Source: Bacteroidales bacterium (GTDB taxonomy: Bacteria; Bacteroidota; Bacteroidia; Bacteroidales; UBA932). Taken from it: a stretch of DNA of 64,000 nucleotides. The stretch is from NCBI GenBank assembly GCA_017560825.1, contig JAFZED010000001.1, positions 27,949 through 91,948 on the forward strand, given 5' to 3'. The notes below the pieces were generated by a model. It did not search any database. It saw only the letters and a list, made by a program, of their open reading frames with translations, and was not told where the DNA came from. The translations under genes were made by a program, and so were the position numbers. This document shows, piece after piece, positions 8,297 to 17,859 of the stretch (its first letter is position 1; each line of letters begins with the position of its first letter).

Positions 8297-9970
8297 CTAC
8301 TTTCCATCCCACAGAGTAAGGGTATTAGACGGATCCGGATTGTTGGTTGCGTCAGTAATTCCCTTATTTGCCTGGAACTCACCGCGAGTGATCACGATGT
8401 TCCACTGTGGTGAACGTCCTTCACTGTTGTAGCAGTATACAGCAGCCTGGTTTGTTCCCTTATAACCTCTTGTGATACCCTCATCAAGACGCTTGTAGTC
8501 GTAGATAAGAATACCCTCACCCCAGAACTCGATTCTCTTCTGGAGAAGGAGCTCATCAGTGAATGACTCGAAGTCTGAGTATGAAGAACAGCTGTATGAA
8601 CCGTCAAGGATACGGGTCTTCATAAAGTCGTTGAGAACCGCCTGAGCATCAGCGATCTTACCGTCACCAGCAAGAGCCTCAGCCTTAAGGAAGTACATTT
8701 CCTCAACTCGCATTATAGGGAAATCTGTAGGGTTACCGTTTGTGTAGTCTACAGTCTCACCACCCTTAGGACGGAACTTGATGTTCTGATAAGGCTTTGC
8801 AGCTGGGTTCATACCACCGTTGAGGAAGGCCTGCTTTGCAGCATCGTCACCTGCGAACTTATAGTCATATGGCTGCTTGGCTGCCGGGTCAGCGATATAA
8901 GCAGGATCAAGCCAAGAGTGCTTTCTGAAGTCCTTGTCGCTGATCTGATCGTAGAGACGCTTGCTGACACTGATCTGAGAAAGAGGAGCATAACCCCAAG
9001 TTCCCTCAGAAGCCATATGAGCTGTGAAGCAAAGGATGTTACCTACGTTTTCAGCTGATACAGGGAGACCCCAGATCCAGGAGTTGTTTGCAGCACCGTT
9101 GTTGAATCCGTTTGCTGGATCCTCCCACTGAGCCTGAGTAAGAGGTGTCTTACCGCTCTCAGTGATTGCCTTGTCAGCGTATTCAGCAGCCAATGCATAT
9201 GCACCAGCGTCACCGGCAGCACCCATCTCAATGTAAGCTCTTGCATAGAGACCATAAACTGCTCCGAGGCTTGGCTTTGCATAAGCCTTTGATGAAGGAT
9301 CGATGTAAGTCTCAGCCTTCTCAAGTTCTGAAAGGATGAATGCATACATTTCCTCTCTTGGGAGACGTGGATTATTTGTTGCGCTACTCTCAGTGGTAGC
9401 TTCAGTAACAAGAGGAACTGTAAGACCAAGCACACCGCTCACATCTGTATACTTATTTGGCTTTGCCTCGAAAAGGCGGGCAAGATCGAGATAGAACATA
9501 GCTCTGTATGCGTGAGCGATACCGAGATAATTCAACGCGTCTTCGTTTGCAGTAGCCGGATCAATTGTAGAGATAATGTCTGTACAAGATTTAATGTAGG
9601 TATAGTATGCATCCCAGAAATAAGCGCAATAGATGTAAGTAGATCCCTGTGCCTGATTCTGAGCATACTGAAGCGCACGGTTGTAATAAGGGTTCTCACC
9701 GCTTGTCACTACGTCCTCAAGCATATTCTCGGTACGGAAAGCGATTCCAGGATAGCCAAAGTCAGTATGATCATTGTAAGTACCGAGATAACCAAGGAAG
9801 TCTGTAGTGGTCATTGAAGACGGAATAGCGTTCACCATTGCCGCAAGAGCAGAAGCAGACTTGGCAACCTGAGCGGAAGTCTGGGTGCTTCCCTGAGGGA
9901 AGGTCTCCTTGATACATCCTGTTGCAAGGACAAGTCCAAGCGCGATTGATATGTATTTTAATGTTTTCAT
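8297..9970 (-). CDS. SusD/RagB-family outer-membrane lipoprotein
   Basis: A 557-residue protein with lipobox ATGC (Cys19). The fold markers of SusD are visible: the helical repeat region (EDALNYLGIAHAYRAMFYLDLARLFE), the central LPREEMYAFILSELEKA stretch and the C-terminal FPIMRVEEMYFLKAEALA and EFWGEGILIYDYKR segments. It forms the lid of the SusC transporter encoded 15 bases upstream and contributes substrate specificity. The partner enzyme in this unit is a subtilisin, so the ligand is more likely a peptide or glycoprotein than a plain polysaccharide, as in the RagAB system. Confidence 0.93.
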   Translation of the reverse strand: MKTLKYISIALGLVLATGCIKETFPQGSTQTSAQVAKSASALAAMVNAIPSSMTTTDFLGYLGTYNDHTDFGYPGIAFRTENMLEDVVTSGENPYYNRALQYAQNQAQGSTYIYCAYFWDAYYTYIKSCTDIISTIDPATANEDALNYLGIAHAYRAMFYLDLARLFEAKPNKYTDVSGVLGLTVPLVTEATTESSATNNPRLPREEMYAFILSELEKAETYIDPSSKAYAKPSLGAVYGLYARAYIEMGAAGDAGAYALAAEYADKAITESGKTPLTQAQWEDPANGFNNGAANNSWIWGLPVSAENVGNILCFTAHMASEGTWGYAPLSQISVSKRLYDQISDKDFRKHSWLDPAYIADPAAKQPYDYKFAGDDAAKQAFLNGGMNPAAKPYQNIKFRPKGGETVDYTNGNPTDFPIMRVEEMYFLKAEALAGDGKIADAQAVLNDFMKTRILDGSYSCSSYSDFESFTDELLLQKRIEFWGEGILIYDYKRLDEGITRGYKGTNQAAVYCYNSEGRSPQWNIVITRGEFQANKGITDATNNPDPSNTLTLWDGK

Positions 9971-9985
9971 AACCTTTTCCCTTTA

Positions 9986-12900
9986 TTAGAATGTGATGTT
10001 GATACCACCTGAAATGGTTCTTACAGGTGAGTTGTTTGCATAGTTAGTCGATCCTGTGAAGCTGTAGCGTGGATCAAGACCCTTTCTGTGTGACCAGTAG
10101 AACACGTTGTCGCAAGAAGCTGAAACTCTGATCTTGCTTACATTGAACTTCTGAGTGATGTGCTGTGGAATTGTGTAGCCGATCTGAACATTCTGAATGT
10201 TGAGATAGCTTGCATCCACGAGGAAGCGGTCTGATGTTGCATTGATGTTCTCATCGAGATACTGGTAACGAGGCATATCTGAATCCTTGTTTGTCTCGCT
10301 CCAAGCGTTGAGGACGTCAACGTGAACGTTTGAACCAGGCTGCGAAGGAGCACCTACGAGAGATGCGTAACCTGAGTCGTATGTAAGACCACCTATAGAG
10401 TATGTGAACTGAGCGGCAACGTCAAATCCGTAGAAACGGAGGCTTGTACCGAAACCACCATAAAGAAGTGGTGTAGGGTTGTCGCAAAGGTACTCAGTAG
10501 CTGCAGAGTAGTCAGTTGTTGTCTCACGTCCTGTAACGATAGGGTTGCCGTTCGCGTCAAGTACTTTTTCACCCTTCTCATCAAGCTCATATGTATCGGC
10601 GTACCACATAGGGAGACCGTTCTCCTTGTTTACACCAGCGTACTTCTTCATAAGGAATGTGTTGAGAGGAAGTCCCTCACCCACGAACTTATTTCCGCTT
10701 GCATAACCCTTGTAGCCTTCGATCTCACGAGTCTTTCTTTCCTCTGGGAGCATTGTGATCTTGTTTGTGTAGTGTGTTGCATTTGCATTCACATCCCAGT
10801 AGAAGTTCTTCTTGTTGAAGATAACGCCGTTGAGTGCGAACTCGACACCGGAATTTCTCATATCACCGATGTTGTCATAGTAACCTGAGTAACCAAGTGA
10901 AGCAGGAACGGTGAAGAAGAAGAGCATATCAGAAGTCTTTCTATAGAAGTACTCCACTGTACCGCTGATTCTACCCTTGAAGAGGTCGAAGTCAACACCG
11001 GCATTCATATTGGTGTTGGTCTCCCAAGTAATCTCCTTGTTACCCTTTGAACCGAAAGCGATAGCGATCTGTCCCTCATTGTTCGAGATAGAGTAGAGGT
11101 CAGTGTAGAGGTAGTTTCCGATACTGTCGTTACCCTGGCTACCGATAGAAGCCTTAACCTTGAGCATATCTACCCACGGAGCATTGAACCAAGACTCGTG
11201 GTTGATGAGCCAACCTGCACCGAATGACCAGAAGTCACCCCATCTGTGATCAGGATGGAAACGAGAAGAAGCGTCACGACGGTATGAAGCGCTGAGGAAG
11301 AGCTTCTCATCATAGTCGTACTGAGCACGTGCGAGGTAACCCTCGTTGTTGTACTCGCTTCTGCTTGAAGCTGCACCCTGTCCGTCAACAACGGCACCGT
11401 TGAGCTCGGTGTTGTCCATCGAGAAGAGGTTAGTCTTGTAACCGCTCACCGAGAAGCTCTGGCTGAGGTAAGACTCGTGTCCGAGGAGAACGCTCACGTT
11501 GTGAGCTCCGAAGCTCTTGTTCCAATTGAGGAGCTGCTGGAAGTTGAAGTAGTAGCTTCTGCTGTGACCTACCTGGATAGTACCGCCTGTAGGAGCGAAC
11601 TGTCCGTAGTACATATTGTTTACAGATCTGCTTCTTGTCTCATCTACTCCGAAACCTGCGTTTACAGTGAATGCGAAATCCTTGAGGAAAGTGATGTCAA
11701 CGTGACCGTTTCCTGTGAATGCATTACCCTCTGAGTTGTTCATATCGAGAGTTGCAAGCTGAAGAGCATTTGCCTGAGGAGAGTTAGGACGGTTCATACC
11801 AGCGTTCTTTCCATCACCATAGTCATAGCGGAGGAGGCCGTTCTGGTCTCTGAGGATATTACCCTGAGCATCACGGATGTAAACAGGGTAGATAGGCGCC
11901 ATAGTTGCCGCAAAACCGAACATATTACCTGTCGATCCTGCTGATCCCTCATCAGAGTTACCGTTATTCCAGTTGAACTTGGTGTAACCCATATTCATAC
12001 CTACGTTGAGCCACTTCTTAGCCTGGTAGTCGCTCTTGAGACGTGCAGTGTAGCGGTACATATCCGCTCCGTCTACGATACCCTTGTTGTTGAGGTAACC
12101 GAACGAACCGAAGAACTGAGCCTTGCCTGAAGTACCTGAAACGTTGAGGTTGTACTCCTGACGGATAGACTGCTTGTAAGTCTCAGCCATCCAGTCATCA
12201 CCCTGGAGGAGATAATCCTCACCCTCATAGTTTACGATACGGCCGTAAGTAGCATTCGGATTGAGCTTACCGTTAGTTCCGATGAAAGCTTCACCCTCCG
12301 GAACTGTGTAGATAAGGTATCCGAGACCTCCGTCAGCAGCTGGACCTGCAACAGTGTTAGCTGCCTTTGCATTTGCCTCGAGATGAGACATTCCCTGCTT
12401 GTCAACGTAGTAGTTATAGAGAGCGTTGTAGTGTGTCTCATAGTATGTAGCAGGATCCTTGATGTAATCGTAGTGCTGGAGAGCCTTGGTGTTGAGACCG
12501 ATCTTAGACTCGAAGTTTACGACTGCATCACCGGCCTTAGCCTTCTTGGTTGTGATCATAATGACACCGTTTGCACCACGAGCACCATAGAGAGCATTTG
12601 AAGCCGCATCCTTGAGGACTGTCATTGACTCGATGTCCGCAGAGTTGAGGTTGTTCATATCGCCGCTGTAAGGAACGCCGTCCACGATGTAGAGAGGGGC
12701 GCTGCCGGCAGAGATAGAGCTGATACCACGGATGATGATGCTTGGAGAGCTTCCGAGCGATCCTGAAGATGTTGTCATCTGCACACCGGCAACAACACCC
12801 TCGAGAGCGCGTGTCGCGTCTGATGACTGCACCTTGGCGATGTCAGAAGATTTCACAACTGTAGCCGATCCTGTGAACGACTCTTTTGTTGCGGTACCGA

Positions 12901-13228
12901 AAGCGACAACGATAGTCTCTTCGAGAGCCTCTGTGTCAGGAGACAGAAGCACGTCGTGCTTTGCCTTTCCAGAAACCGCGATCTCCTGTGAGATGTAACC
13001 TACAGAAGAGAAGATAAGGACTCCGTCAGCAGGCACTGTGAGTGAGTAATAACCGTCACCGTCTGTGCTGACACCTGTCATAGTACCTTTAAGCTGAATT
13101 GAAGCGAAAGGTACGCCTTCACCAGTGGAAGAATCCTTGACAACACCTGTAACTGTCAGATTCTGACCATAGGCCAGAGCTGAAACAAGCATCGCCATTG
13201 CCATGAAAAATAGTTTGATCTTTTTCAT
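9986..13228 (-). CDS. SusC/RagA-family TonB-dependent transporter
   Basis: A 1080-residue protein with a Sec signal peptide (about residues 1-21), a CarboxypepD_reg-like domain (about 24-105), a TonB-box-like EETIVVAFGT, a plug domain with the SusC signature (ALYGARGANGVIMITTKK) and a 22-strand-type barrel ending in GGINITF, the aromatic C-terminus needed for barrel assembly. It is the first gene of the unit SusC, SusD, lipoprotein, subtilisin, lipocalin. A strong promoter lies about 115 bases upstream, leaving a leader of about 110 bases. Expected role: energy-dependent import of oligomers released at the surface, here probably peptides. Confidence 0.95.
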   Translation of the reverse strand: MKKIKLFFMAMAMLVSALAYGQNLTVTGVVKDSSTGEGVPFASIQLKGTMTGVSTDGDGYYSLTVPADGVLIFSSVGYISQEIAVSGKAKHDVLLSPDTEALEETIVVAFGTATKESFTGSATVVKSSDIAKVQSSDATRALEGVVAGVQMTTSSGSLGSSPSIIIRGISSISAGSAPLYIVDGVPYSGDMNNLNSADIESMTVLKDAASNALYGARGANGVIMITTKKAKAGDAVVNFESKIGLNTKALQHYDYIKDPATYYETHYNALYNYYVDKQGMSHLEANAKAANTVAGPAADGGLGYLIYTVPEGEAFIGTNGKLNPNATYGRIVNYEGEDYLLQGDDWMAETYKQSIRQEYNLNVSGTSGKAQFFGSFGYLNNKGIVDGADMYRYTARLKSDYQAKKWLNVGMNMGYTKFNWNNGNSDEGSAGSTGNMFGFAATMAPIYPVYIRDAQGNILRDQNGLLRYDYGDGKNAGMNRPNSPQANALQLATLDMNNSEGNAFTGNGHVDITFLKDFAFTVNAGFGVDETRSRSVNNMYYGQFAPTGGTIQVGHSRSYYFNFQQLLNWNKSFGAHNVSVLLGHESYLSQSFSVSGYKTNLFSMDNTELNGAVVDGQGAASSRSEYNNEGYLARAQYDYDEKLFLSASYRRDASSRFHPDHRWGDFWSFGAGWLINHESWFNAPWVDMLKVKASIGSQGNDSIGNYLYTDLYSISNNEGQIAIAFGSKGNKEITWETNTNMNAGVDFDLFKGRISGTVEYFYRKTSDMLFFFTVPASLGYSGYYDNIGDMRNSGVEFALNGVIFNKKNFYWDVNANATHYTNKITMLPEERKTREIEGYKGYASGNKFVGEGLPLNTFLMKKYAGVNKENGLPMWYADTYELDEKGEKVLDANGNPIVTGRETTTDYSAATEYLCDNPTPLLYGGFGTSLRFYGFDVAAQFTYSIGGLTYDSGYASLVGAPSQPGSNVHVDVLNAWSETNKDSDMPRYQYLDENINATSDRFLVDASYLNIQNVQIGYTIPQHITQKFNVSKIRVSASCDNVFYWSHRKGLDPRYSFTGSTNYANNSPVRTISGGINITF

Positions 13229-13342
13229 CTGGTTGAACTTTTAGTTGTTAAACATAAATTTATTGAATTTGTATTTTTTCAGTACAGTACACTACACTAA
13301 CTGCACATAAAATCGAGCGATTTTCAGGAATAACTCGAAATG

Positions 13343-13374
13343 CAAATATAATAAATTTTTAATTTCAAATCAAA
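13343..13374 (-). promoter_or_regulatory. Full-consensus Bacteroidetes promoter of the SusC/SusD-protease unit
   Basis: On the minus strand TTTG (13374-13371), a 20-base spacer and TATATTTG (13350-13343) match the Bacteroides housekeeping promoter TTTG-N19-21-TAnnTTTG exactly. Transcription should begin near 13337, giving a leader of about 110 bases before the SusC ATG. The leader contains a small AAAATCG/CGATTTT hairpin near 13309. Confidence 0.8.
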
Positions 13375-13805
13375 ATTTAACAATCTTTAAAACCAAAATC
13401 TACAGAGGGCAAAAAGTGTGCTAATCTTCAATACTTTAAGTATATTCCTCCAGATTGATCAACTATTTAAGATATAAGATAGTAAAAATTACAATTATAA
13501 ACCACACTCAATGCTTATGATTTAATATCGTTATGAACAAATTATAATAAAAAATCGACATTCAGATTGGGCATTCTAATGAAAATATGAGAGTTTATAC
13601 AAGCCTTCGTATATAAATTACATCTGCGCTCCTTACAAAATGTAACCTCATTATTCGAAACACACTTGAAACTGCCGTTGGTAATTTTCATTAAAATGAC
13701 TGATTTACACTATTATAACCCAATATACCAGTTTCTTCACAATCGTATACAAAAACTGATATATTGTAATCAGACAACAAGGAGCAAGGATATAGGGAAA
13801 ATTAG
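13375..13805. other. AT-rich intergenic region
   Basis: About 430 bases between the divergent SusC and lysoplasmalogenase genes. The sequence is strongly AT-rich with scattered stops. The only open frame, 61 codons at 13666-13851, runs into the next gene and looks incidental. No RNA gene, repeat or convincing hairpin was recognised. Confidence 0.5.
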
Positions 13806-13813
13806 TATATTCG
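13806..13813 (+). promoter_or_regulatory. Possible -7 box (TAnnTTCG variant) for lysoplasmalogenase
   Basis: TATATTCG differs by one base from TAnnTTTG and lies 18 bases before the ATG at 13832. Similar TAnnTTCG boxes occur at 52551, 58676 and, on the minus strand, 52406. No -33 box is evident. Confidence 0.35.
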
Positions 13814-13831
13814 CAGAAAATAAACTACAAT

Positions 13832-14521
13832 ATGGCTATATTCAAACTTGAAGACAAGCACACCAAGTCGGTCGCTATCGCTGCCACTTGCCTATATTTA
13901 TGCGCCTGTGTGATCTTCTTCCTCCCGGTAGAGTTCCCGCACAAGATTACCTATTGCGTCAGCATTCTGACTCTCGCTTCACTCTGGCTATGCCCGTGGG
14001 AGATCACCCTGGCTCTGTTGTTTTCAACCTTGGGCGACCATATGGGCTCGTGTCATAACTTCATTGGACAGATGGGATTCTTTGCACTGGGACACGTGTT
14101 CTATGTAACTTACTTCGCAAAGAGATACTTCTGTAAAGTAGAGAAAGACAGGAAGCTGACAGGTAAGGCAAAGGGCTATATGGCAATGGTCATTTTCTGC
14201 GCGCTTACACTTCTGGCAGTTGCATTCACAAGGATAGCTCCTGAGGCGCCTGCCGGAATAATCCGCGTCGGAGTGTGCATTTACGCGAGCCTGATCAGCA
14301 TTATGATGGTGATGGCTATGCTGCAGAGAAGCAGCCTGTTTGCTCTCGGAGCTGTACTGTTCGTATTCTCCGACTTCATCCTCGCCTGGAACAAGTTCGT
14401 GGAGCCGGTTCCGTACCGCCACTACCTCGTGCTTGTCTCTTACTACCTGGCACAGTGGCTCCTGTTCATAAGGGCAACAAAATTCCGCATAGCACCGGAA
14501 ATGCGCATTCTGCGCTTTTAA
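13832..14521 (+). CDS. Lysoplasmalogenase, YhhN/TMEM86 family
   Basis: A 229-residue integral membrane protein with about eight hydrophobic segments. Family features are visible: an acidic GDHMG loop near residue 70, the HVFYVTYF segment, a SDFILAWNKF segment and a C-terminal YYLAQWLLF helix. YhhN-family proteins hydrolyse the vinyl ether bond of lysoplasmalogens; that activity is inferred from family, not shown here. The gene is monocistronic, with a divergent promoter region upstream and a strong bidirectional terminator 24 bases downstream. Confidence 0.82.
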   Translation: MAIFKLEDKHTKSVAIAATCLYLCACVIFFLPVEFPHKITYCVSILTLASLWLCPWEITLALLFSTLGDHMGSCHNFIGQMGFFALGHVFYVTYFAKRYFCKVEKDRKLTGKAKGYMAMVIFCALTLLAVAFTRIAPEAPAGIIRVGVCIYASLISIMMVMAMLQRSSLFALGAVLFVFSDFILAWNKFVEPVPYRHYLVLVSYYLAQWLLFIRATKFRIAPEMRILRF

Positions 14522-14544
14522 AAACATATATATAATATAAATAG

Positions 14545-14573
14545 TAGAGGACGGCCCGTAAGGCCGTCCTCTA
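14545..14573. terminator. Bidirectional terminator between convergent genes
   Basis: TAGAGGACGGCC-CGTAA-GGCCGTCCTCTA, a perfect 12-base stem, lies between the lysoplasmalogenase (plus) and ROK kinase (minus) stops. A T-rich tract (TGATTTT) follows on the plus side. Confidence 0.88.
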
Positions 14574-14599
14574 TGATTTTAAACGCTATTCTGAAAGGA

Positions 14600-15556
14600 T
14601 TAGAGTTCCCACGCAAGAGCTGATGCACCGAGAATGGCTGCGTCAGACTCCTTGAGCTGTGAGTAAACGATCTTCACCTTGCCTTTCCACAATGGGAGTA
14701 CGTTTTCGTTCAATGAGTTCTCGATAGGCTCAGTAAGGAATTCCTTTGCACGTGCAAGACCGCCGAAGAGAACGATAGCTTCAGGAGAGCTGAATGCCAC
14801 GAAGTCAGCGAATGAACGTCCGAGGATCTTTCCTGTGAACTCAAAGATCTTGAGAGCAAGCTTGTCACCTTCCTTGGCAGCTTCATAAACATCCTTGGAA
14901 GCGATAGAGTCAAGACCGCGAAGGAGAGAAGGCTCGTCAGTAAGCTCAAGCCACTCACGTGCTGTACGGGCTACACCTGTTGCAGAAGCATAAGTCTCAA
15001 GACATCCTGTCTTGCCGCAACCGCAGGTACGTCCGTTGTTACGTACAGCAGCTGTGTGACCAAGCTCGCCTGCGAAACCGTCGTGACCATAAACAACCTC
15101 ACCGTTGATTACGATACCTGAACCTACGCCTGTTCCGAGGGTGATCATAATGAAATTCTTCATACCTCTTGCTGCACCGTAAGTCATCTCACCGACTGCA
15201 GCCGCATTTGCGTCGTTTGTAAGTGCGACTGGAAGGCCGCCCATAGCCTCAGAAAGAAGCTTTGAGAACTCAACTCTCTCACGTCCCCAAAGGAGGTTAG
15301 GAGCATTCTCGATTGTTCCGGTGTAGTAGTTTCCATTAGGAGCACCTACTCCGATACCTCTTACTTTACCCTCTGTGCCAGACTCCTTGATGAGTTTGTT
15401 TACAGCCTCTGCAAGCTCTGCGATGTAAGGCTCTACCTTATCATATGTGTCAGTACGGATGACAGTCTGAGCAAGAACGGTTCCTCTTGCATCTACAACA
15501 CCGATCTTGGAGGTCTGTCCTCCTACGTCGATACCTACTACAAATGTTGAATCCAT
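14600..15556 (-). CDS. ROK-family sugar kinase, probable glucokinase
   Basis: A 318-residue protein with the ROK pattern: N-terminal phosphate loop GIDVGGQTSKIGV, the sugar-binding and catalytic LTNDANAAAVGE, a GTGVGSGIV stretch, and the zinc site formed by GELGHTA plus CGCGKTGCLETYAS. All key residues are present. It would phosphorylate glucose (or another hexose) in the cytoplasm with ATP. It lies 24 bases after the MFS permease on the same strand, so uptake and phosphorylation are coupled. It may take the glucose produced by the starch locus elsewhere in the window. Hexose specificity within ROK cannot be read directly. Confidence 0.88.
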   Translation of the reverse strand: MDSTFVVGIDVGGQTSKIGVVDARGTVLAQTVIRTDTYDKVEPYIAELAEAVNKLIKESGTEGKVRGIGVGAPNGNYYTGTIENAPNLLWGRERVEFSKLLSEAMGGLPVALTNDANAAAVGEMTYGAARGMKNFIMITLGTGVGSGIVINGEVVYGHDGFAGELGHTAAVRNNGRTCGCGKTGCLETYASATGVARTAREWLELTDEPSLLRGLDSIASKDVYEAAKEGDKLALKIFEFTGKILGRSFADFVAFSSPEAIVLFGGLARAKEFLTEPIENSLNENVLPLWKGKVKIVYSQLKESDAAILGASALAWEL

Positions 15557-15580
15557 TGTGATATATTAGTTTAGAAGTTA

Positions 15581-16858
15581 TTATGCTTTCTTGATTCTTG
15601 ATCCTGCGAGAGCGAACCAGCAGATGTATGCAAGGGCTGCAACAGGGATCCAGTAGCTGATCATATAAGTTGTAGCGTCAGCGATTGCGTTCTGGAGGAG
15701 TGGAAGGATACCACCACCGATCACCATTGTCATAAAGAGACCTGAAGCGGCAGCAGACTTCTTGCCGAGTCCCTCAACTGAAAGGTTGAAGATTGCGCCC
15801 CACATAACTGATGTGCAGAGACCGCAGAGAACCAGAAGAAGAGCTGTAAGAGGAACCTGAGCCATTCCGAAACCGCTGCCTGTGAATACCGGCATAGAAG
15901 CCTGTACGTTAGTTGTGAACATAGCTACTACAACGAGAGCGATTGCTGTTGCACTTGTCACTGCAAGCTGTGTACGGCTTGAAACCTTTCCGCTGATGAC
16001 ACTTGAAACGAAACGTCCGATGAGCATAAGGAACCAGTATGTTCCGGCAACGAAACCTGCTGTTGTTGCTGCGTTTGCAGTTCCGAGGGTGTCAGTAAGG
16101 AAGAAGTTCATAGTACCAGGGATACCTACTTCAACACCTACATAAAGGAAGATTGCGATCACACCGAACACAAGGTGACGGTACTCGAAGAGAGACTTTA
16201 CAGAGATGTCGTTCTTCTCCTGCTCAGGCTCTACGAACGGAACGAATGTGAGGATTGCGAATGTTGCAGCGAAGACGCCCATTGCAATGAAGAGCACGAG
16301 GTTCACGTCAGTGATCATAGTGTCCTTTGTAACTGATCCGATGAGTGCACCCACGAGCATAGGAGTGAGGGTACCCATAAGAGAGTTGAATGTACCACCA
16401 ATCTGGACGAGCTGGTTACCCTTGTTTCCACCGCCACCGAGGAGGTTGAGCATAGGGTTTACCACTGTATTAAGGATACATACTGAGAAACCGCACACGA
16501 ATGCGCCGAGGAGATAGACGAAGAAGTTTGCAGGAAGGCCGGCAAGAGTTGCGCCTACTCCGATCTTACCTGAAAGGAACTGCACGAAAACACCCACGAG
16601 ACCTACGCCTACACCGATGAGTGTTGTCTTCTTGTAACCGATCTTAGTGATGAGCTTACCTGCAGGAATACCCATAAATGCATAGGCAAGGAAGTTCATC
16701 ATATTACCCATCATACCCCAGAAGTTAGAGCCCTCGATACCAGGAGCCTGTTTCCAGATCACGCCGATAGGTGCAGCAAGGTTTGTAACGAATGCGATCA
16801 TTCCGAAGAGGAACATCATAGTAAACACCGCTACCCAATTGATTTTGTTCTTGTTCAT
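15581..16858 (-). CDS. MFS sugar permease, FHS-like (glucose/fucose-type)
   Basis: A 425-residue protein with about twelve membrane segments. The N-terminal half has a GIPAGKLITKIGYKKTT loop, the conserved inter-helix motif of the fucose/glucose/galactose-proton symporter (FHS) branch of the MFS. It is followed 24 bases later by a ROK kinase, which supports hexose uptake by proton symport in the inner membrane. Glucose is the likeliest substrate, but fucose or other hexoses are possible. The start ATG at 16858 is preceded by an A/T-rich leader with no Shine-Dalgarno, as is usual here. Confidence 0.85.
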   Translation of the reverse strand: MNKNKINWVAVFTMMFLFGMIAFVTNLAAPIGVIWKQAPGIEGSNFWGMMGNMMNFLAYAFMGIPAGKLITKIGYKKTTLIGVGVGLVGVFVQFLSGKIGVGATLAGLPANFFVYLLGAFVCGFSVCILNTVVNPMLNLLGGGGNKGNQLVQIGGTFNSLMGTLTPMLVGALIGSVTKDTMITDVNLVLFIAMGVFAATFAILTFVPFVEPEQEKNDISVKSLFEYRHLVFGVIAIFLYVGVEVGIPGTMNFFLTDTLGTANAATTAGFVAGTYWFLMLIGRFVSSVISGKVSSRTQLAVTSATAIALVVVAMFTTNVQASMPVFTGSGFGMAQVPLTALLLVLCGLCTSVMWGAIFNLSVEGLGKKSAAASGLFMTMVIGGGILPLLQNAIADATTYMISYWIPVAALAYICWFALAGSRIKKA

Positions 16859-17211
16859 TTTTGTTAGTTTTATTGTTAATGATTATTCGGTTTCGTCAAA
16901 ATCGGGCCTAAGATACAAAAAAAATCAAGACAAGACGCTATTCTGGCCGATAAATTGAAAAATAGCGGGGTCCCCTCCCCAAGGAACCCCGCCGTATATA
17001 AAACGAACTTAACAAATAGACACGAAAATAATTTCTTATGTCCACAACAAAGGTAATGATTTAAAATTGCTTTCCAAATGTTTTACAAACATTTTTAAGC
17101 GCATTTATTCATATACATATAATATGTAAGGTCAGAAAGGCATTTATTATTATAATTGACACTCACGGATATTCTTATATATCACTATCTTTGTCGCAAT
17201 AAACAATTGCT
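16859..17211. other. Divergent intergenic region with one GC-rich hairpin
   Basis: About 350 bases between the divergent permease and outer-membrane-protein genes. It contains a hairpin at 16965-16992 (GCGGGGT ... ACCCCGC) that cannot be a terminator of either neighbour, since both start here. It may lie in a leader or be a short repeat. The remainder is AT-rich with no reading frame. A -7 box for the plus-strand gene lies at 17186. Confidence 0.5.
17186..17193 (+). promoter_or_regulatory. -7 box of the outer-membrane protein gene
   Basis: TATCTTTG matches TAnnTTTG and lies 18 bases before the ATG at 17212, so the leader would be very short. No good -33 TTTG at 19-21 bases upstream. Confidence 0.5.
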
Positions 17212-17820
17212 ATGAGAAACAAGATCGTATATGTATTTATTTTTGCCGCGACGCTTCTTACAGGATGGACCGGAGCGGCGCAGGAGAAAATCATCAAGGG
17301 ATTTTCAGGCGGAATGATGGTCCACGGTGGCTACCTCAGCGGAGGAGACAACCCGTTCAAGATCGAACCCTCAGGAGCGACTTTCGGCATCGGCGGTGTA
17401 GCCAAACTTCATCTTTCCAATCATTTCCGTGCCGGATTCGAAGGATATTTCTCTAATATGGGCATAGACGAGGAAATGGCTGTGGACGGAAGCTTCAACA
17501 AGGTGTTCTGGACCGGAATCCTCGGGGACTTCTTCTGGACATTCGGAAAGTTCAAGCCATATGTCGGAACCACTGTCGGAGGCGGAATGGAGACATCTTT
17601 CTATATGACCGGAGACAAGCACGACTGGCTTCCTGAAGCCAGTGCGGTGTACAACAAGATGCCTTTCCTGGCTGTCGACCCGTTCGTCGGACTCGAATAT
17701 GCGGCCGGAGAAGCGCTCAACCTGACCATCAAGGCAGACTGGCTGCTGGGATTCAACTCGGACGGGCTGAACAGGCCGATGGGACCGAGGGTCTATTTCG
17801 GATTCATATTTACACATTAA
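17212..17820 (+). CDS. Outer-membrane beta-barrel protein
   Basis: A 202-residue protein with a Sec signal peptide ending near AAQ (residue 24). The mature part alternates short amphipathic strands rich in Gly and aromatics (FRAGFEGYFSNMG, FKPYVGTTVGGGMETSFYM, LNLTIKADWLLGFN) and ends RVYFGFIFTH. This fits a small OmpA/OmpW-like eight-strand barrel. No function can be assigned. It stands alone, with its own -7 box and a strong terminator downstream. Confidence 0.75.
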   Translation: MRNKIVYVFIFAATLLTGWTGAAQEKIIKGFSGGMMVHGGYLSGGDNPFKIEPSGATFGIGGVAKLHLSNHFRAGFEGYFSNMGIDEEMAVDGSFNKVFWTGILGDFFWTFGKFKPYVGTTVGGGMETSFYMTGDKHDWLPEASAVYNKMPFLAVDPFVGLEYAAGEALNLTIKADWLLGFNSDGLNRPMGPRVYFGFIFTH

Positions 17821-17825
17821 TATAA

Positions 17826-17856
17826 GATCCCCGGTCGAGCCGGGGGGGGGATGACG
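17826..17856. repeat. REP-like palindrome
   Basis: GATCCCCGG-TCGAG-CCGGGG followed by ATGACG has the form of repetitive extragenic palindromes found in many genomes. It lies immediately before a separate terminator hairpin. The G-run is longer than the stem needs. Copy number must be checked genome-wide. Confidence 0.5.
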
Positions 17857-17859
17857 AAG

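Noticed and set aside
13666-13851. 61-codon frame before lysoplasmalogenase
   Set aside because: AT-rich, no motif, and it overlaps the start of the real gene in another frame.
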